Positions 41,756 to 50,815 are shown, numbered from the stretch's first letter. The stretch is DNA of 57,904 nt from an uncultured Lachnospiraceae bacterium (GCA_937920345.1 CALGVA010000060.1:1-57904), one strand, 5' to 3'. Notes: generated by a model not told the origin, from the letters alone. Program-made: numbers and translations.

Positions 41756-42828
41756 ATTATCTTACCATTTTCAATATGAAAAACTTTATTGATTTCAAAC
41801 CGGTTATTGACAAATTCATCTAAACCGGTACAGGTAATGATCGTCTGTATATCGCCTATTGTACTGAGAAGATAATTCTGTCTGTTGCTGTCAAGTTCCG
41901 ATAATACATCATCCAAAAGTAATACGGGATTATCTTTTGTAAGCTTTCTGACCAGTTCAATCTCTGATAACTTTAATGAAAGAGCTGCTGTCCTCTGCTG
42001 TCCCTGAGAACCAAACTTACGAATATCTATATTCCCGATATTAAAACAAAAATCATCTCTGTGAGGACCGGTAGAAGTCTGTTTTAACTTAATATCCCTG
42101 TCCTGACCGGAAGATAACTTTTTCTCATAATCCTCTATCGAAGTGTCAGGTTCATATTTGATCATCAACTCTTCTTTGCCACCGGATAATTTCCTATGTA
42201 TCTCCAATATGATCTCATTAAGCTGTTCTACAAACAACTGCCGTCTTTCTATGATCTTGCTTCCAAAAGAAATAAGCTGAGAATTCCATATATTCAGAGT
42301 ATCTCTAAGAGATGGATTAAAATACATGTCTTTGAGAAGTTTATTACGTTGATTCACGATCTTATTGTAATGATTCAGATTATAGAGATAAAATTGATCT
42401 AATTGGCATAACTCCATATCTACGAATCTTCTTCTCTCTGCAGGACCGTTTTTTATAATACTCAAATCTTCAGGAGAAAAGAAAACCACGTTTAATAAAC
42501 CGATTAATTCCGCCGCCTTTTTAATCTTCTGCCCGTCTATTGCTATTCCCTTAGACTTATTTTTACGAAGGTGCATATCTATTCTTGTTTCAATTCCTTC
42601 TTTTTCAAGATAAGTCCTGATATGAGCTTCTTCTTTTTCAAAATTAACGATATCTCTGTCCTTACTTCCCTTATGAGATTTTGTTATTGCGGACAAATAG
42701 ATTGCTTCCAGGATATTTGTTTTACCCTGGGCATTATCTCCGTACAAAATATTTGTACCGCTGTCAAAATCAATATGTAAAAAGTCATAATTTCTGAAAT
42801 CCGCTAATTCCAATGATTTTATAATCAT
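41752..42828 (-). CDS. recF: DNA replication and repair protein RecF (358 aa)
   Basis: SMC-like ATPase that loads RecA at gapped DNA with RecO and RecR. Walker A is GDNAQGKTN (about residues 30-38, DNAQGKTNILEAIYLSA), the signature motif is in KFGSQGQQRTAALSLKLSE (about 278-296) and Walker B is LLLDDVLSELD (about 305-315). Normal length and all motifs present. Its ATG overlaps the stop of the S4-domain gene by one base (TGATG), so the two are translationally coupled. It belongs to the dnaA-dnaN-S4-recF series. Confidence 0.97.
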   Translation of the reverse strand: MIIKSLELADFRNYDFLHIDFDSGTNILYGDNAQGKTNILEAIYLSAITKSHKGSKDRDIVNFEKEEAHIRTYLEKEGIETRIDMHLRKNKSKGIAIDGQKIKKAAELIGLLNVVFFSPEDLSIIKNGPAERRRFVDMELCQLDQFYLYNLNHYNKIVNQRNKLLKDMYFNPSLRDTLNIWNSQLISFGSKIIERRQLFVEQLNEIILEIHRKLSGGKEELMIKYEPDTSIEDYEKKLSSGQDRDIKLKQTSTGPHRDDFCFNIGNIDIRKFGSQGQQRTAALSLKLSEIELVRKLTKDNPVLLLDDVLSELDSNRQNYLLSTIGDIQTIITCTGLDEFVNNRFEINKVFHIENGKIM

Positions 42829-43037
42829 CAGTTTTCTACCTTAACCTGTTGTCCATCAAACTCGATCACATCGCCGGGATATATTTTCTTACCGCGCTGT
42901 ACTTCCACTTTACCGTTTACCTTTACAAATCCTTCCTGGATTTCCATCTTGGCATCTACACCGGAACCTGCTAATCCCGCTAATTTCAATAATTGACCAA
43001 GTTTGATATGTTCATCTTTTATTTTTATGATTTCCAT
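42828..43037 (-). CDS. yaaA: S4 domain protein, YaaA/RlbA-like (69 aa)
   Basis: Small RNA-binding protein made only of an S4 fold: IKLGQLLKLAGLAGSGVDAKMEIQEGFVKVNGKVEVQRGKKIYPGDVIEF. In Gram-positive bacteria the gene normally sits between dnaN and recF, as here. Its role in ribosome assembly or translation is suggested for the Bacillus homologue. The stop codon overlaps the recF start. It begins about 96 bases after the dnaN end. No ribosome binding site is strongly visible before ATG 43037 (only GGAATAAAA-like purines). Confidence 0.92.
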   Translation of the reverse strand: MEIIKIKDEHIKLGQLLKLAGLAGSGVDAKMEIQEGFVKVNGKVEVQRGKKIYPGDVIEFDGQQVKVEN

Positions 43038-43133
43038 ATTTTGCTTTTTTATTCCATCTAAAAATTTTATTTTTCAGGTCTGTAACGGTTCTACTCATAA
43101 ATACCCGCAATCCCGCTATCAGACTGTATTCTA

Positions 43134-44243
43134 TTAGTTTACAGTTGTAAAATTGACCGGAAGAATCACATAAATATATGATTCCTCACTGTTTCTGATA
43201 AAACAGGGAGCCTTGGGATTAACCATATACAGATCAACTTCTTCATCTTCTATCACACGCAGGGAATCGATCAGAAACTTTGGATTAAATCCAATCATAA
43301 GATCTTTTCCTTCTTTGGCAATATCAATTTCTTCATCCATACTTCCGACAGTAGAATTCATCTTAAGCTGCATAGCCCCGTCTTTAATATCGATAATGAT
43401 CGGTTTCTTATCGCCTTCTTTTACAAGAAGAGTCGCTCTGTCAATACAATTCAACAATTCCTTTTTGTTGATTTTAACTTTTGTTTCATAATCACTGGAG
43501 AGCATCTGATTAATATTAAAATATTCTCCCTCAATCAGTCTTGAAACAACGATAGTACTGTCAAATTCTAATAAAATATGTTTATCCGTAAAATACATAT
43601 TGACATCTTTATCCATATCTCCGGAAAGTATCTTACTGATCTCACTCAGCGTTTTACCGGGAACAACAACTTTTTTGTCGTGATATGAATTCTTAAGAGA
43701 TATCTTCCTGATAGAAATACGGTGTCCGTCCAGAGATACTACTTTAAGAGTATCATTATTAATCTCAAATAATTCACCTGTCATTAATTTATTATTATCA
43801 TTATCCGCAATAGAGAAAATAGTCTGTCTTATTATTTCTTTTAAAGTAAACTGTGAAAGAATGATACTGTCTTCTCTCTCTATCTCCGGAAGAAATGAGA
43901 AATCTTCTCCTGATTTACCTATAATATTAAACTTTGCCTTCTCACAGGTAATTGTCGTCTTATAGGAATCATTTGTTTCAATCATAATATCACTGTCGGG
44001 AAGTTTTCTTACGATTTCCAAGAAGATCTTTGCGTCAAGCGCTATCATTCCCTTTTCTATAATCTCTCCGTCAATAATCGTTTCTATTCCCAGTTCCATA
44101 TCATTGGCAGTCAGTTTAATCTCACCGTTTCTTGTATCAACAAGAATACATTCCAGAATAGACATAGTTGTCTTACTCGGAACAGCTTTAGATACGATCT
44201 GCACACCGCTTAAGAGATTGGATTTCGTACATACAATTTTCAT
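43134..44243 (-). CDS. dnaN: DNA polymerase III beta sliding clamp (369 aa)
   Basis: Ring-shaped clamp that holds polymerase III and many repair proteins on DNA. Three repeated domains of about 120 residues are present: the start MKIVCTKSNLLSGVQIVSKAVPSKTT, the middle (about 125-245), and the C-terminal LPVNFTTVN pattern resembling the MPM(R)L end that lines the protein-binding pocket. The length is standard. A DnaA box TTATACACA lies between the AAGGAAG ribosome binding site and the ATG. The protein is the likely partner of the QINLF motif in gene 32781-33125. Confidence 0.97.
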   Translation of the reverse strand: MKIVCTKSNLLSGVQIVSKAVPSKTTMSILECILVDTRNGEIKLTANDMELGIETIIDGEIIEKGMIALDAKIFLEIVRKLPDSDIMIETNDSYKTTITCEKAKFNIIGKSGEDFSFLPEIEREDSIILSQFTLKEIIRQTIFSIADNDNNKLMTGELFEINNDTLKVVSLDGHRISIRKISLKNSYHDKKVVVPGKTLSEISKILSGDMDKDVNMYFTDKHILLEFDSTIVVSRLIEGEYFNINQMLSSDYETKVKINKKELLNCIDRATLLVKEGDKKPIIIDIKDGAMQLKMNSTVGSMDEEIDIAKEGKDLMIGFNPKFLIDSLRVIEDEEVDLYMVNPKAPCFIRNSEESYIYVILPVNFTTVN

Positions 44244-44440
44244 TTGTGTATAACTTCCTTTCCTGCATATTGAAAATTTTGAACGCTGCCATAAAGTTAT
44301 TAATATATAAATTATTTCGTAATATTAGTAATAATAGATGTTAATATGTGTATAACCTTATCTATTATACTATTTATCAATGAAAAAGAAAACGCTTAAG
44401 TTGTTAAAAACTTTTGATAATCCGAAATAACCTGTGGATA
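44244..44440 (-). promoter_or_regulatory. dnaA-dnaN intergenic DnaA-box group
   Basis: Three sites: TTATACACA at 44245-44253 and 44347-44355 on the minus strand (both perfect to TTATNCACA), and TGTGGATAT at 44433-44441 (one mismatch, ATATCCACA on minus). Such a second group between dnaA and dnaN is known from bipartite origins, as in Bacillus subtilis. Confidence 0.7.
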
Positions 44441-45802
44441 TTATGAGGGATTAATTTTCTTTTTAATGACATCTACTTTGTTTTTAATGTCTTCATTTGT
44501 CTCTAATTCACTGGTTATCTTCTGTATGCCGTGCATAACTGTAGTGTGATCTTTCTTTCCGAGATATTTGCCGATATTGGAAAGAGAAGTATCCGTCAAA
44601 GTTCTGCAAAGGTACATGACAATTTGCCTCGGGAGCACAAATTCGGAGTTTCTTTTCTTGGAAGTGATGTCTTCCGGATCGACGCCGAAATGTTCCGCAA
44701 CAACTTCTATGATCAAAGAGGGTGTTACTTCTTTCGGCTTGTCCGGATAAATTACGTCCTTGAGGGCTTCCTCTGCATAGGCCAAATTAATATCTACTTT
44801 ATTTAATTTAGAAAAAGCGATGATTTTATTGAATGCTCCCTCTAATTCTCTTATGTTTGATTTAATGTTATTGGCAATATATTGAAATACTTCATCGTCT
44901 ATATCTTTCTTATTATATATTTCCGCATTTCTCTTCAGGATTGCCATTCTCGTTTCGTAATCCGGCGGCTGGATATCAGAGATCAGTCCCCACTCAAATC
45001 TGGAACGGAACCTTTCTTCAAGAGTTTCCATATCCTTAGGCGGTTTGTCGGAAGATAGAATAATCTGTTTTCCGGCAGAATGTAATGTATTAAAAGTATG
45101 GAAAAATTCTTCCTGTGTACTTTCTTTACCTATAATAAACTGTATATCATCGATGAGAAGAACATCTACATTTCTGTATTTTTCACGAAATTGATTCATC
45201 TTCGCCGCATCACCGCTTCTGATACAATTGATTACCTCGTTTGTAAATACTTCTGAAGTAACGTACAGAACCTTCATATTAGGGTTTTGTTCTAATATGA
45301 ATCGTCCGATGGAATGCATTAAGTGCGTTTTACCAAGACCGGCTCCTCCGTAGAGATAAAGCGGATTGTATACGATTCCCGGGGATTCCGCTACTGCAAG
45401 AGAGGCGGAATGAGCAAATTTATTGTTATTTCCTACAACAAAAGTGTCGAATTTATATTTTGGATTTAAATTTGCATTTTCATAATTGATATTATTGCCG
45501 TAATTTGATGTTGTTATATTTTCAGAAGAATCATTCAACGCATCTTTTTCCAATATAAAAGCAATATCGTAAGTATGGTCCATCATTTCAGAAATCGTGA
45601 CCTGAAAGAAACTCTTATATTTTGATGAAATATAACTCAGAGCATGTGACTGGTCTGATGGAATCATAATAAATACAACATTGTCTTTTACTTTATAAAA
45701 ATCAAGAGGGGTGATCCAGGTAGAATAGGAAATGTCTGAAAGATCATATTCTCTTCGTAGTGTTTCTTTGATTAAGTCCCAGTTTTCTTTGATAGAATCC
45801 AT
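44441..45802 (-). CDS. dnaA: Chromosomal replication initiator protein DnaA (453 aa)
   Basis: Origin-binding AAA+ ATPase that opens DNA at oriC. Domain I (about 1-85), a variable linker with Asn runs (about 85-115), the AAA+ domain (about 115-335; Walker A GGAGLGKTHL, Walker B VLLIDDIQF, box VII EERFRSRFEWG) and the domain IV helix-turn-helix that binds DnaA boxes (about 350-453; FVLPRQIVMYLCRTLTDTSLSNIGKYLGKKDHTTVMHG). All motifs intact. GAGGT lies nine bases before ATG. The origin lies just upstream, and further DnaA boxes downstream before dnaN. Confidence 0.98.
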   Translation of the reverse strand: MDSIKENWDLIKETLRREYDLSDISYSTWITPLDFYKVKDNVVFIMIPSDQSHALSYISSKYKSFFQVTISEMMDHTYDIAFILEKDALNDSSENITTSNYGNNINYENANLNPKYKFDTFVVGNNNKFAHSASLAVAESPGIVYNPLYLYGGAGLGKTHLMHSIGRFILEQNPNMKVLYVTSEVFTNEVINCIRSGDAAKMNQFREKYRNVDVLLIDDIQFIIGKESTQEEFFHTFNTLHSAGKQIILSSDKPPKDMETLEERFRSRFEWGLISDIQPPDYETRMAILKRNAEIYNKKDIDDEVFQYIANNIKSNIRELEGAFNKIIAFSKLNKVDINLAYAEEALKDVIYPDKPKEVTPSLIIEVVAEHFGVDPEDITSKKRNSEFVLPRQIVMYLCRTLTDTSLSNIGKYLGKKDHTTVMHGIQKITSELETNEDIKNKVDVIKKKINPS

Positions 45803-46407
45803 AATTTAAACCTCGTATATGTTGATGCTAAAATTGTAATATGTTGTGATTTTAAAATAATATTATGTTCTCATAATGATGCCTTCATAAATAGAAGGTA
45901 GTTGTTATATATAACGGACAACATCGAAATTATCCTATAATATATAATAATATAAACAGTTCGAAAATTCAAATAGTAAGTTGTCCACAAAAATTTCAAC
46001 AGGTTAACATATTTTAGCAACCCGTTTTATGGCATGTGTATAACTTGATCAAATGATATAAACATTATTCTGAATGCTGTTTTATAAGGAAAAATATAAT
46101 TATGAACAAGATAAAAATAAATTATGCACAAGTTATACACATCTTGTGGATAGATTTATGTAAAGTGGATACAAAATTACGATAAATGGTACAACACAAT
46201 ATATAGTATCTTATTTAGTTAATGACTAACAAGATATAGAATAATAAAAAATATAATTTTTTTATACTATTTTAAGAATAAAAAATGCTGGATTTACTTG
46301 ACGTTTCTTCATTAATTATATATAATCAACATGTTGTTTTTCCAATTAATGTTTAAAATGTGTGCCTTATATAAATATTAAGGTTTGTAAGAAGGAGGTG
46401 CTTCGGT
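45803..46407. other. oriC: Chromosomal replication origin (oriC)
   Basis: 605 AT-rich bases between divergent dnaA and rpmH. DnaA boxes: TTGTCCACA (45981-45989, one mismatch), TTATACACA (minus strand, 46035-46043), TTATGCACA (46122-46130), TTATACACA (46133-46141), and TGTGGATAG (46145-46153; CTATCCACA on minus, one mismatch). The stretch 46160-46297 is extremely AT-rich, with poly-A and poly-T runs, and could be the unwinding region. Gene order and boxes together define the origin; the exact unwinding site is inference. Confidence 0.9.
46298..46326 (+). promoter_or_regulatory. Promoter of rpmH
   Basis: TTGACG (46298-46303), 17-base spacer, TATAAT (46321-46326): nearly perfect sigma-A promoter. 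The expected leader to the rpmH start codon at 46408 is about 75 bases. Confidence 0.85.
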
Positions 46408-46542
46408 ATGAAAATGACTTATCAGCCCAAGAAGAGACAGAGATCCAAGGTTCACGGATTCAGAAAGAGAATGAGTACTCCGGGCGGAAGAAAAGTTATA
46501 GCAGCAAGACGTGCAAAAGGAAGAAAGAAATTATCAGCATAG
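46408..46542 (+). CDS. rpmH: 50S ribosomal protein L34 (44 aa)
   Basis: Small very basic ribosomal protein: MKMTYQPKKRQRSKVHGFRK then RMSTPGGRKVIAARRAKGRKKLSA. It is shorter than most coding calls but unmistakable, and sits at its conserved place beside oriC, first in the rpmH-rnpA-yidD-yidC-jag series. GAAGGAGG ends eight bases before ATG 46408. A terminator-like stem overlaps its stop codon. Confidence 0.97.
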   Translation: MKMTYQPKKRQRSKVHGFRKRMSTPGGRKVIAARRAKGRKKLSA

Positions 46543-46566
46543 GTCACAGTCATGTGACCTTTTTTT
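46541..46566 (+). terminator. Terminator or attenuator between rpmH and rnpA
   Basis: Stem AGGTCACA (46541-46548) / TGTGACCT (46553-46560), 4-base loop, followed by seven T. It begins inside the rpmH stop codon and probably lowers rnpA transcription relative to rpmH. Confidence 0.8.
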
Positions 46567-46594
46567 CTCTCATTTTGAATAAGGAGTTGGAAAA

Positions 46595-46936
46595 ATGGTA
46601 TTTTCAGAATCCTTAAAAAAAAATCAGGATTTCCGGAATGTTTACAAAAACGGCAGGAGCTGTGCCAACAAGTATTTAGTTATGTATATATTGGAAAACA
46701 ACACCGATAAAAACAGACTGGGAATATCCGCCAGCAAGAAGGTAGGTAATAGTGTTATAAGACACAGATTTGCCAGACTGGTGAGAGAGAGTTACCGGCT
46801 ACATGAAAATATATTTAATAGTGGTTTAGATATAGTAGTCGTTGCAAGAAAAAGTGCGTCTTCGGTCGGATATGCTGAGATCGAAAACGCGTTATTACAT
46901 CTTTCAAAGCTTCATCATATTATCAAAATATATTAG
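46595..46936 (+). CDS. rnpA: Ribonuclease P protein component (113 aa)
   Basis: Protein subunit of RNase P, which trims tRNA 5' ends together with the catalytic RNA. MVFSESLKKNQDFRNVYKNGRSCANKYL starts the fold; the RNA-binding RNR-like box is GNSVIRHRFARLVRESYRL (about residues 50-68), and later residues are DIVVVARKSASSVGYAEIENAL. Length normal. GGAG lies nine bases before ATG. Lies behind the rpmH terminator, so transcription comes partly from read-through. Confidence 0.95.
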   Translation: MVFSESLKKNQDFRNVYKNGRSCANKYLVMYILENNTDKNRLGISASKKVGNSVIRHRFARLVRESYRLHENIFNSGLDIVVVARKSASSVGYAEIENALLHLSKLHHIIKIY

Positions 46937-47014
46937 TATGAAACAATATTTTTTCACATATTAATTTATTTATGATGAAGAAAATTTGCCTCAGCAAATT
47001 GATTAGAAAATGAT

Positions 47015-47224
47015 ATGAAAAAGTTATTGATTTATATGATTAAGTTCTATAGAAAATATATTTCTCCGATGAAAACTACAAAATGCCCTTATATTCCGAC
47101 CTGTTCAGAGTACGGACTGGAAGCGATAGAAAAATACGGCGCATTAAAGGGCGGTTTCATGGCTTTCTGGAGAATATGCAGATGTAATCCTTTTTCAAAA
47201 GGTGGTTATGATCCTGTTCCATGA
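47015..47224 (+). CDS. yidD: Membrane protein insertion efficiency factor YidD (69 aa)
   Basis: Small membrane-associated protein helping YidC-dependent insertion. MKKLLIYMIKFYRKYISPMKTTKCPYIPTCSEYGLEAIEKYGALKGGFMAFWRICRCNPFSKGGYDPVP contains the complete family pattern, including the CPYIPTCSEY and RICRCNPFSKGGYDPVP segments. It lies between rnpA and yidC as usual. No strong ribosome binding site is seen before ATG 47015. Just ahead of the gene the DNA forms AATTTGCCTCAGCAAATT, a small hairpin (about 46984-47001). Confidence 0.95.
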   Translation: MKKLLIYMIKFYRKYISPMKTTKCPYIPTCSEYGLEAIEKYGALKGGFMAFWRICRCNPFSKGGYDPVP

Positions 47225-47258
47225 CAGAACAGAAGAAAGTTAAGGAGGTAATCCGATA

Positions 47259-48578
47259 GTGACGAGCATTTTATTAACAAAAGATACCGGTAAGATTATT
47301 GGTCCTATTGCTTCATTGCTGGGCTATATTATGGAAGGTATCTTTTATGTATTGGACAAGATCGGTATTCCTAATATTGGACTTGCTATTATATTGTTTA
47401 CAATTGTAATGTATCTGCTTCTTCTTCCTCTTACGATCAAACAGCAGAAATTTTCCAAACTGTCTGCGAAGATGAATCCGGAACTTCAGGCGATTCAGGC
47501 AAAGTATAAAGGTAAGAATGATAATCAGTCCATGATGGCCATGAATATGGAAACAAAAGCCGTCTATGCAAAATACGGTGTGTCTCCGTCCGGCAGTTGT
47601 GTGCAGATGTTGATTCAGTTGCCGATTTTGTGGGCATTGTATCGTGTTATTTATAATATGCCCGCGTATGTTGACAAGATCAAAGATGCTTTCTTTCCTC
47701 TCGTTGACAAGCTGATCGAACAGGCAGGAAGTACGGAACTGATTCAATCTTTTTCACAGGCCGGCATGTATGCCAAGAATTTTACAAATGAATCTTTTGT
47801 AGGCGGTGTGACTACTTATGTGCAGAATACATTCATTGATGTATTGAATAAGGCTACTTCTGCAGAATGGATCAGCATTAAAGATGCATTTCCGAATTTG
47901 ACAGTGGATGTAGACAATACGCTCAACCTTTTAAACCAGTATAATAATTTCCTTGGTTTAAATATTGCAAATTCTCCTTCTTATATTATGAAGGAGGCGT
48001 TGGCAGATAAATCTGTTCTTATGATTATAGCAGCGCTTTCGATTCCTGTCTTGTCTGCTGTAACGCAATGGATCAATGTCAAACTTATGCCGCAGCAGAA
48101 TATGCAGCAGGATAATAAGAATGCCAATGATCAGCAGAGTGCAATGATGCAGTCTATGAAGACAATGAATATGATGATGCCGATTATGTCTGCTGTCTTT
48201 TGTTATACGCTTCCAGCAGGTCTGGGACTTTACTGGGTAGCCGGCGCTGTTGTAAGAAGTGTCCAGCAGGTTGTAATCAATAAGCATATTGATAAGATGG
48301 ATCTGGATGAAGTTATTAAGAATAATGAAGAGAAAGCTAGGAAAAAGATGGCGAAAGCCGGTGTCAGGGCGGAGCAGATGGCAGCTTATGCCAATATGAA
48401 TACGAAGAATGTGAGTGCTGCGCCTAAGAAACAGGCCAATATTCCTGCAATGACACAGGAAGAAAAAGAAGCAGCGGTGAAAAAATCTACAGAGTACTAT
48501 AACCAGAATGCGAAACCCGGCAGTATGATGTCGAAAGCAGCCATGGTGAAGCAGTATAATGAAAAAAACAATAAATGA
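47259..48578 (+). CDS. yidC: Membrane protein insertase YidC/OxaA (439 aa)
   Basis: Inserts proteins into the cytoplasmic membrane, alone or with SecYEG. GTG start at 47259 with AAGGAGG upstream. Hydrophobic segments at about 13-33 and 41-63, the conserved QQKFSKLSAKMNPELQAIQAKYKGK cytosolic hairpin, then QMLIQLPILWALYRVIYNMP, an insert (about 150-230), and the last helices TQWINVKLMPQQ...MPIMSAVFCYTLPAGLGLYWVAGAV. The C-terminal tail (about 345-439) is long, basic and Ala/Lys-rich, which is typical for ribosome binding. The insert between the second and third helix is longer than in Bacillus SpoIIIJ. No lipobox. Confidence 0.96.
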   Translation: MTSILLTKDTGKIIGPIASLLGYIMEGIFYVLDKIGIPNIGLAIILFTIVMYLLLLPLTIKQQKFSKLSAKMNPELQAIQAKYKGKNDNQSMMAMNMETKAVYAKYGVSPSGSCVQMLIQLPILWALYRVIYNMPAYVDKIKDAFFPLVDKLIEQAGSTELIQSFSQAGMYAKNFTNESFVGGVTTYVQNTFIDVLNKATSAEWISIKDAFPNLTVDVDNTLNLLNQYNNFLGLNIANSPSYIMKEALADKSVLMIIAALSIPVLSAVTQWINVKLMPQQNMQQDNKNANDQQSAMMQSMKTMNMMMPIMSAVFCYTLPAGLGLYWVAGAVVRSVQQVVINKHIDKMDLDEVIKNNEEKARKKMAKAGVRAEQMAAYANMNTKNVSAAPKKQANIPAMTQEEKEAAVKKSTEYYNQNAKPGSMMSKAAMVKQYNEKNNK

Positions 48579-48611
48579 TTATATGATGTGTAAGAATGGA
48601 GGTTAATTGTT

Positions 48612-49250
48612 ATGGAATTTATTGAAGTATCTGCAAAAACTGTCAATGATGCGATTACAGAAGCATGTCAGAAATTAACTGTGACCAGTGATAAATTAGA
48701 ATTTGAGGTAATAGAGGAAGGTTCTGCCGGATTCCTTGGAATCGGTTCTAAACCTGCTGTAATCAAAGCAAGAGTGAAATCTTCTATAGAGGATACAGCA
48801 AAAGATTTTTTGAATGAAGTGTTCCGTGCAATGAATCTTGCCGTTGTTGTTGATGTAAAATATGATGAAGCTGATAATTCCATGGAAGTGGATTTAAGTG
48901 GTGATGAGATGGGAGTCCTGATCGGTAAGAGAGGTCAGACACTCGATTCTTTACAGTATCTTGTATCTCTGGTCGTAAATAAGAATGTAGAGAATTATAT
49001 CAGAGTTAAAGTTGATACTGAAAATTATCGTCAGAGAAGAAAAGAAACACTTGAGAATCTGGCCAAAAATATTTCTTATAAGGTTAAGAGAACGAAGAGA
49101 CCTGTATCTTTAGAGCCGATGAATCCATATGAGAGAAGGATTATTCACTCTGCGCTTCAGAATGATAAATATGTGACAACGCACAGTGAAGGAGACGAGC
49201 CTTACAGACATGTTGTTGTGGTTCTGAGAAAATACGAGAGAAATAATTAA
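48612..49250 (+). CDS. jag: RNA-binding protein Jag/KhpB (212 aa)
   Basis: Jag-type RNA-binding protein. An N-terminal Jag domain (about 1-50; MEFIEVSAKTVNDAITEACQKL ... GSAGFLGIGSKPA), a KH domain (about 75-150; EVDLSGDEMGVLIGKRGQTLDSLQYL with GxxG), and a C-terminal R3H domain (about 155-212; EPMNPYERRIIHSALQNDKYVTTHSEGDEPYRHVVV). Related KhpB binds small RNAs and mRNAs with KhpA. GGAGG precedes ATG 48612. It lies right behind yidC, as usual. Confidence 0.96.
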   Translation: MEFIEVSAKTVNDAITEACQKLTVTSDKLEFEVIEEGSAGFLGIGSKPAVIKARVKSSIEDTAKDFLNEVFRAMNLAVVVDVKYDEADNSMEVDLSGDEMGVLIGKRGQTLDSLQYLVSLVVNKNVENYIRVKVDTENYRQRRKETLENLAKNISYKVKRTKRPVSLEPMNPYERRIIHSALQNDKYVTTHSEGDEPYRHVVVVLRKYERNN

Positions 49251-49286
49251 AAAGATTTGATAAATTCATGAATTGGATGAGATGAC

Positions 49287-49319
49287 AAAACAGCGGGAAT
49301 GTGATATTCCTGCTGTTTT
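49287..49319 (+). terminator. Terminator between jag and mnmE
   Basis: Stem AAAACAGCGGGAAT (49287-49300) / ATTCCTGCTGTTTT (49306-49319), one G-T pair, 5-base loop, ending with four T. It separates the yidC-jag unit from mnmE. Confidence 0.65.
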
Positions 49320-49363
49320 AGAATCTATTAAGATATTTATTGAATGTGGAGGATTTATTGTAT

Positions 49364-50815
49364 ATGAGGACGGATACAATAGCAGCGATTGCTACGGCGA
49401 TGTCTGATTCCGGAATCGGAATTATTCGTGTCAGTGGAGATGAATCTGTTTCAATTGTTGATAAGATATATCGAAATGTCAAGATGCAGCGGACGCTTAC
49501 GGGATATCAGTCTCATACGATTCATTATGGTTTTATCATAGAGGAAAACGAAACTGTTATTGATGAGGTAATGGTTTCTATAATGAAAGCGCCGAAGAGT
49601 TATACTGCGGAAGATACAGTGGAAATTAACTGTCATGGCGGCGTTTATATGATGAGAAAGATTCTGAATGCTGTAGTAAAGGCAGGTGCCAGAGTTGCAG
49701 AGCCGGGCGAATTTACAAAACGTGCCTTTTTAAACGGGCGAATTGATCTGTCCAGGGCGGAAGCAGTTATGGATATTATTCATGCGAAAAATGAGTTTGC
49801 CCTGCAGTCTTCCGTAAAACAGCTTAAGGGTTCTGTATCTGATACGGTTCAGGAGATCAGGGCTGATATTCTGCACGAGATTGCTTTTATTGAGGCGGCA
49901 CTTGATGATCCGGAACATTTTGATCTGGAATCAGAAGGATATGGAGATGTACTTTCTCAAATTGTAAAGAAAATCGGTGAACGCATCAGAGTGTTAATTG
50001 ATTCCGCGGAAAATGGAAAGATATTGATGGAAGGAATACAGACTGTGATTGTCGGTAAGCCGAATGCGGGTAAATCATCTCTGCTTAATATGCTGGTTGG
50101 TGAAGAGAGGGCGATTGTCACAGATATAGCGGGTACGACGAGAGATATTCTGGAAGAAATGATTTCGATTGACGGTATTTTATTTCGTATTCTGGATACA
50201 GCGGGGATTCGTTCGACAGAAGATCTTGTAGAGAAGATAGGAGTTGACAGAGCCAGAAGTGCGGTGGAAGAAGCCGATCTGGTTTTATATGTCATTGATT
50301 CTTCTGTTGCGCTTGACGAAAATGATGCGGAGATTCTCCGTATGATTGCAGATAAGAATACAATTATTCTGTTAAATAAATCTGATTTATTTACAGTTGT
50401 GACAAAGAATGATATATATGCTCTTACGGATAAAATACAGGAACATAGTAAAAATAGTATAACAGAATCTGATTTGAAAGCGCAAAATAAATATGAAAAC
50501 AGGATCATCAGAACATCTATGAAAGAACAGGATGGTGTTGCTCTTTTCTTAAAAACTGTGAAGGAAATGTTCTTTCATGGTGATATTATATATAATGATG
50601 AAGTGTATATTACAAATATGCGGCATAAGGAAGCATTGCAGAATGCTTACGAAAGTCTGATTCAGGTTCGAAAAAGTATAGAGGATCATATGCCGGAAGA
50701 TTTCTATACGATTGATCTGATGAATGCGTATGCATTTCTTGGTACAATCATTGGAGAAGAAATTGGAGATGATCTTGTAAATGAGATATTCAGTAAGTTT
50801 TGTATGGGAAAATAG
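49364..50815 (+). CDS. mnmE: tRNA modification GTPase MnmE (483 aa)
   Basis: GTPase that with MnmG makes the 5-carboxymethylaminomethyl group on U34 of tRNAs. N-terminal folate-binding domain (about 1-118), helical domain, and an inserted G domain (about 215-380): G1 GKPNAGKSSLLN, G2 TTRD, G3 DTAGIR, G4 NKSD. The protein ends in FCMGK, the family's C-x-G-K tail with the catalytic Cys. ATG 49364 has GGAGG 11 bases upstream; TTG at 49358 is also in frame. The upstream open frame is not part of the protein. Confidence 0.96.
   Translation: MRTDTIAAIATAMSDSGIGIIRVSGDESVSIVDKIYRNVKMQRTLTGYQSHTIHYGFIIEENETVIDEVMVSIMKAPKSYTAEDTVEINCHGGVYMMRKILNAVVKAGARVAEPGEFTKRAFLNGRIDLSRAEAVMDIIHAKNEFALQSSVKQLKGSVSDTVQEIRADILHEIAFIEAALDDPEHFDLESEGYGDVLSQIVKKIGERIRVLIDSAENGKILMEGIQTVIVGKPNAGKSSLLNMLVGEERAIVTDIAGTTRDILEEMISIDGILFRILDTAGIRSTEDLVEKIGVDRARSAVEEADLVLYVIDSSVALDENDAEILRMIADKNTIILLNKSDLFTVVTKNDIYALTDKIQEHSKNSITESDLKAQNKYENRIIRTSMKEQDGVALFLKTVKEMFFHGDIIYNDEVYITNMRHKEALQNAYESLIQVRKSIEDHMPEDFYTIDLMNAYAFLGTIIGEEIGDDLVNEIFSKFCMGK

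Noticed and set aside
46362..46616. Plus-strand frame of 84 codons across rpmH
   Set aside because: Wrong frame; L34 at 46408-46542 explains the sequence and has the ribosome binding site.
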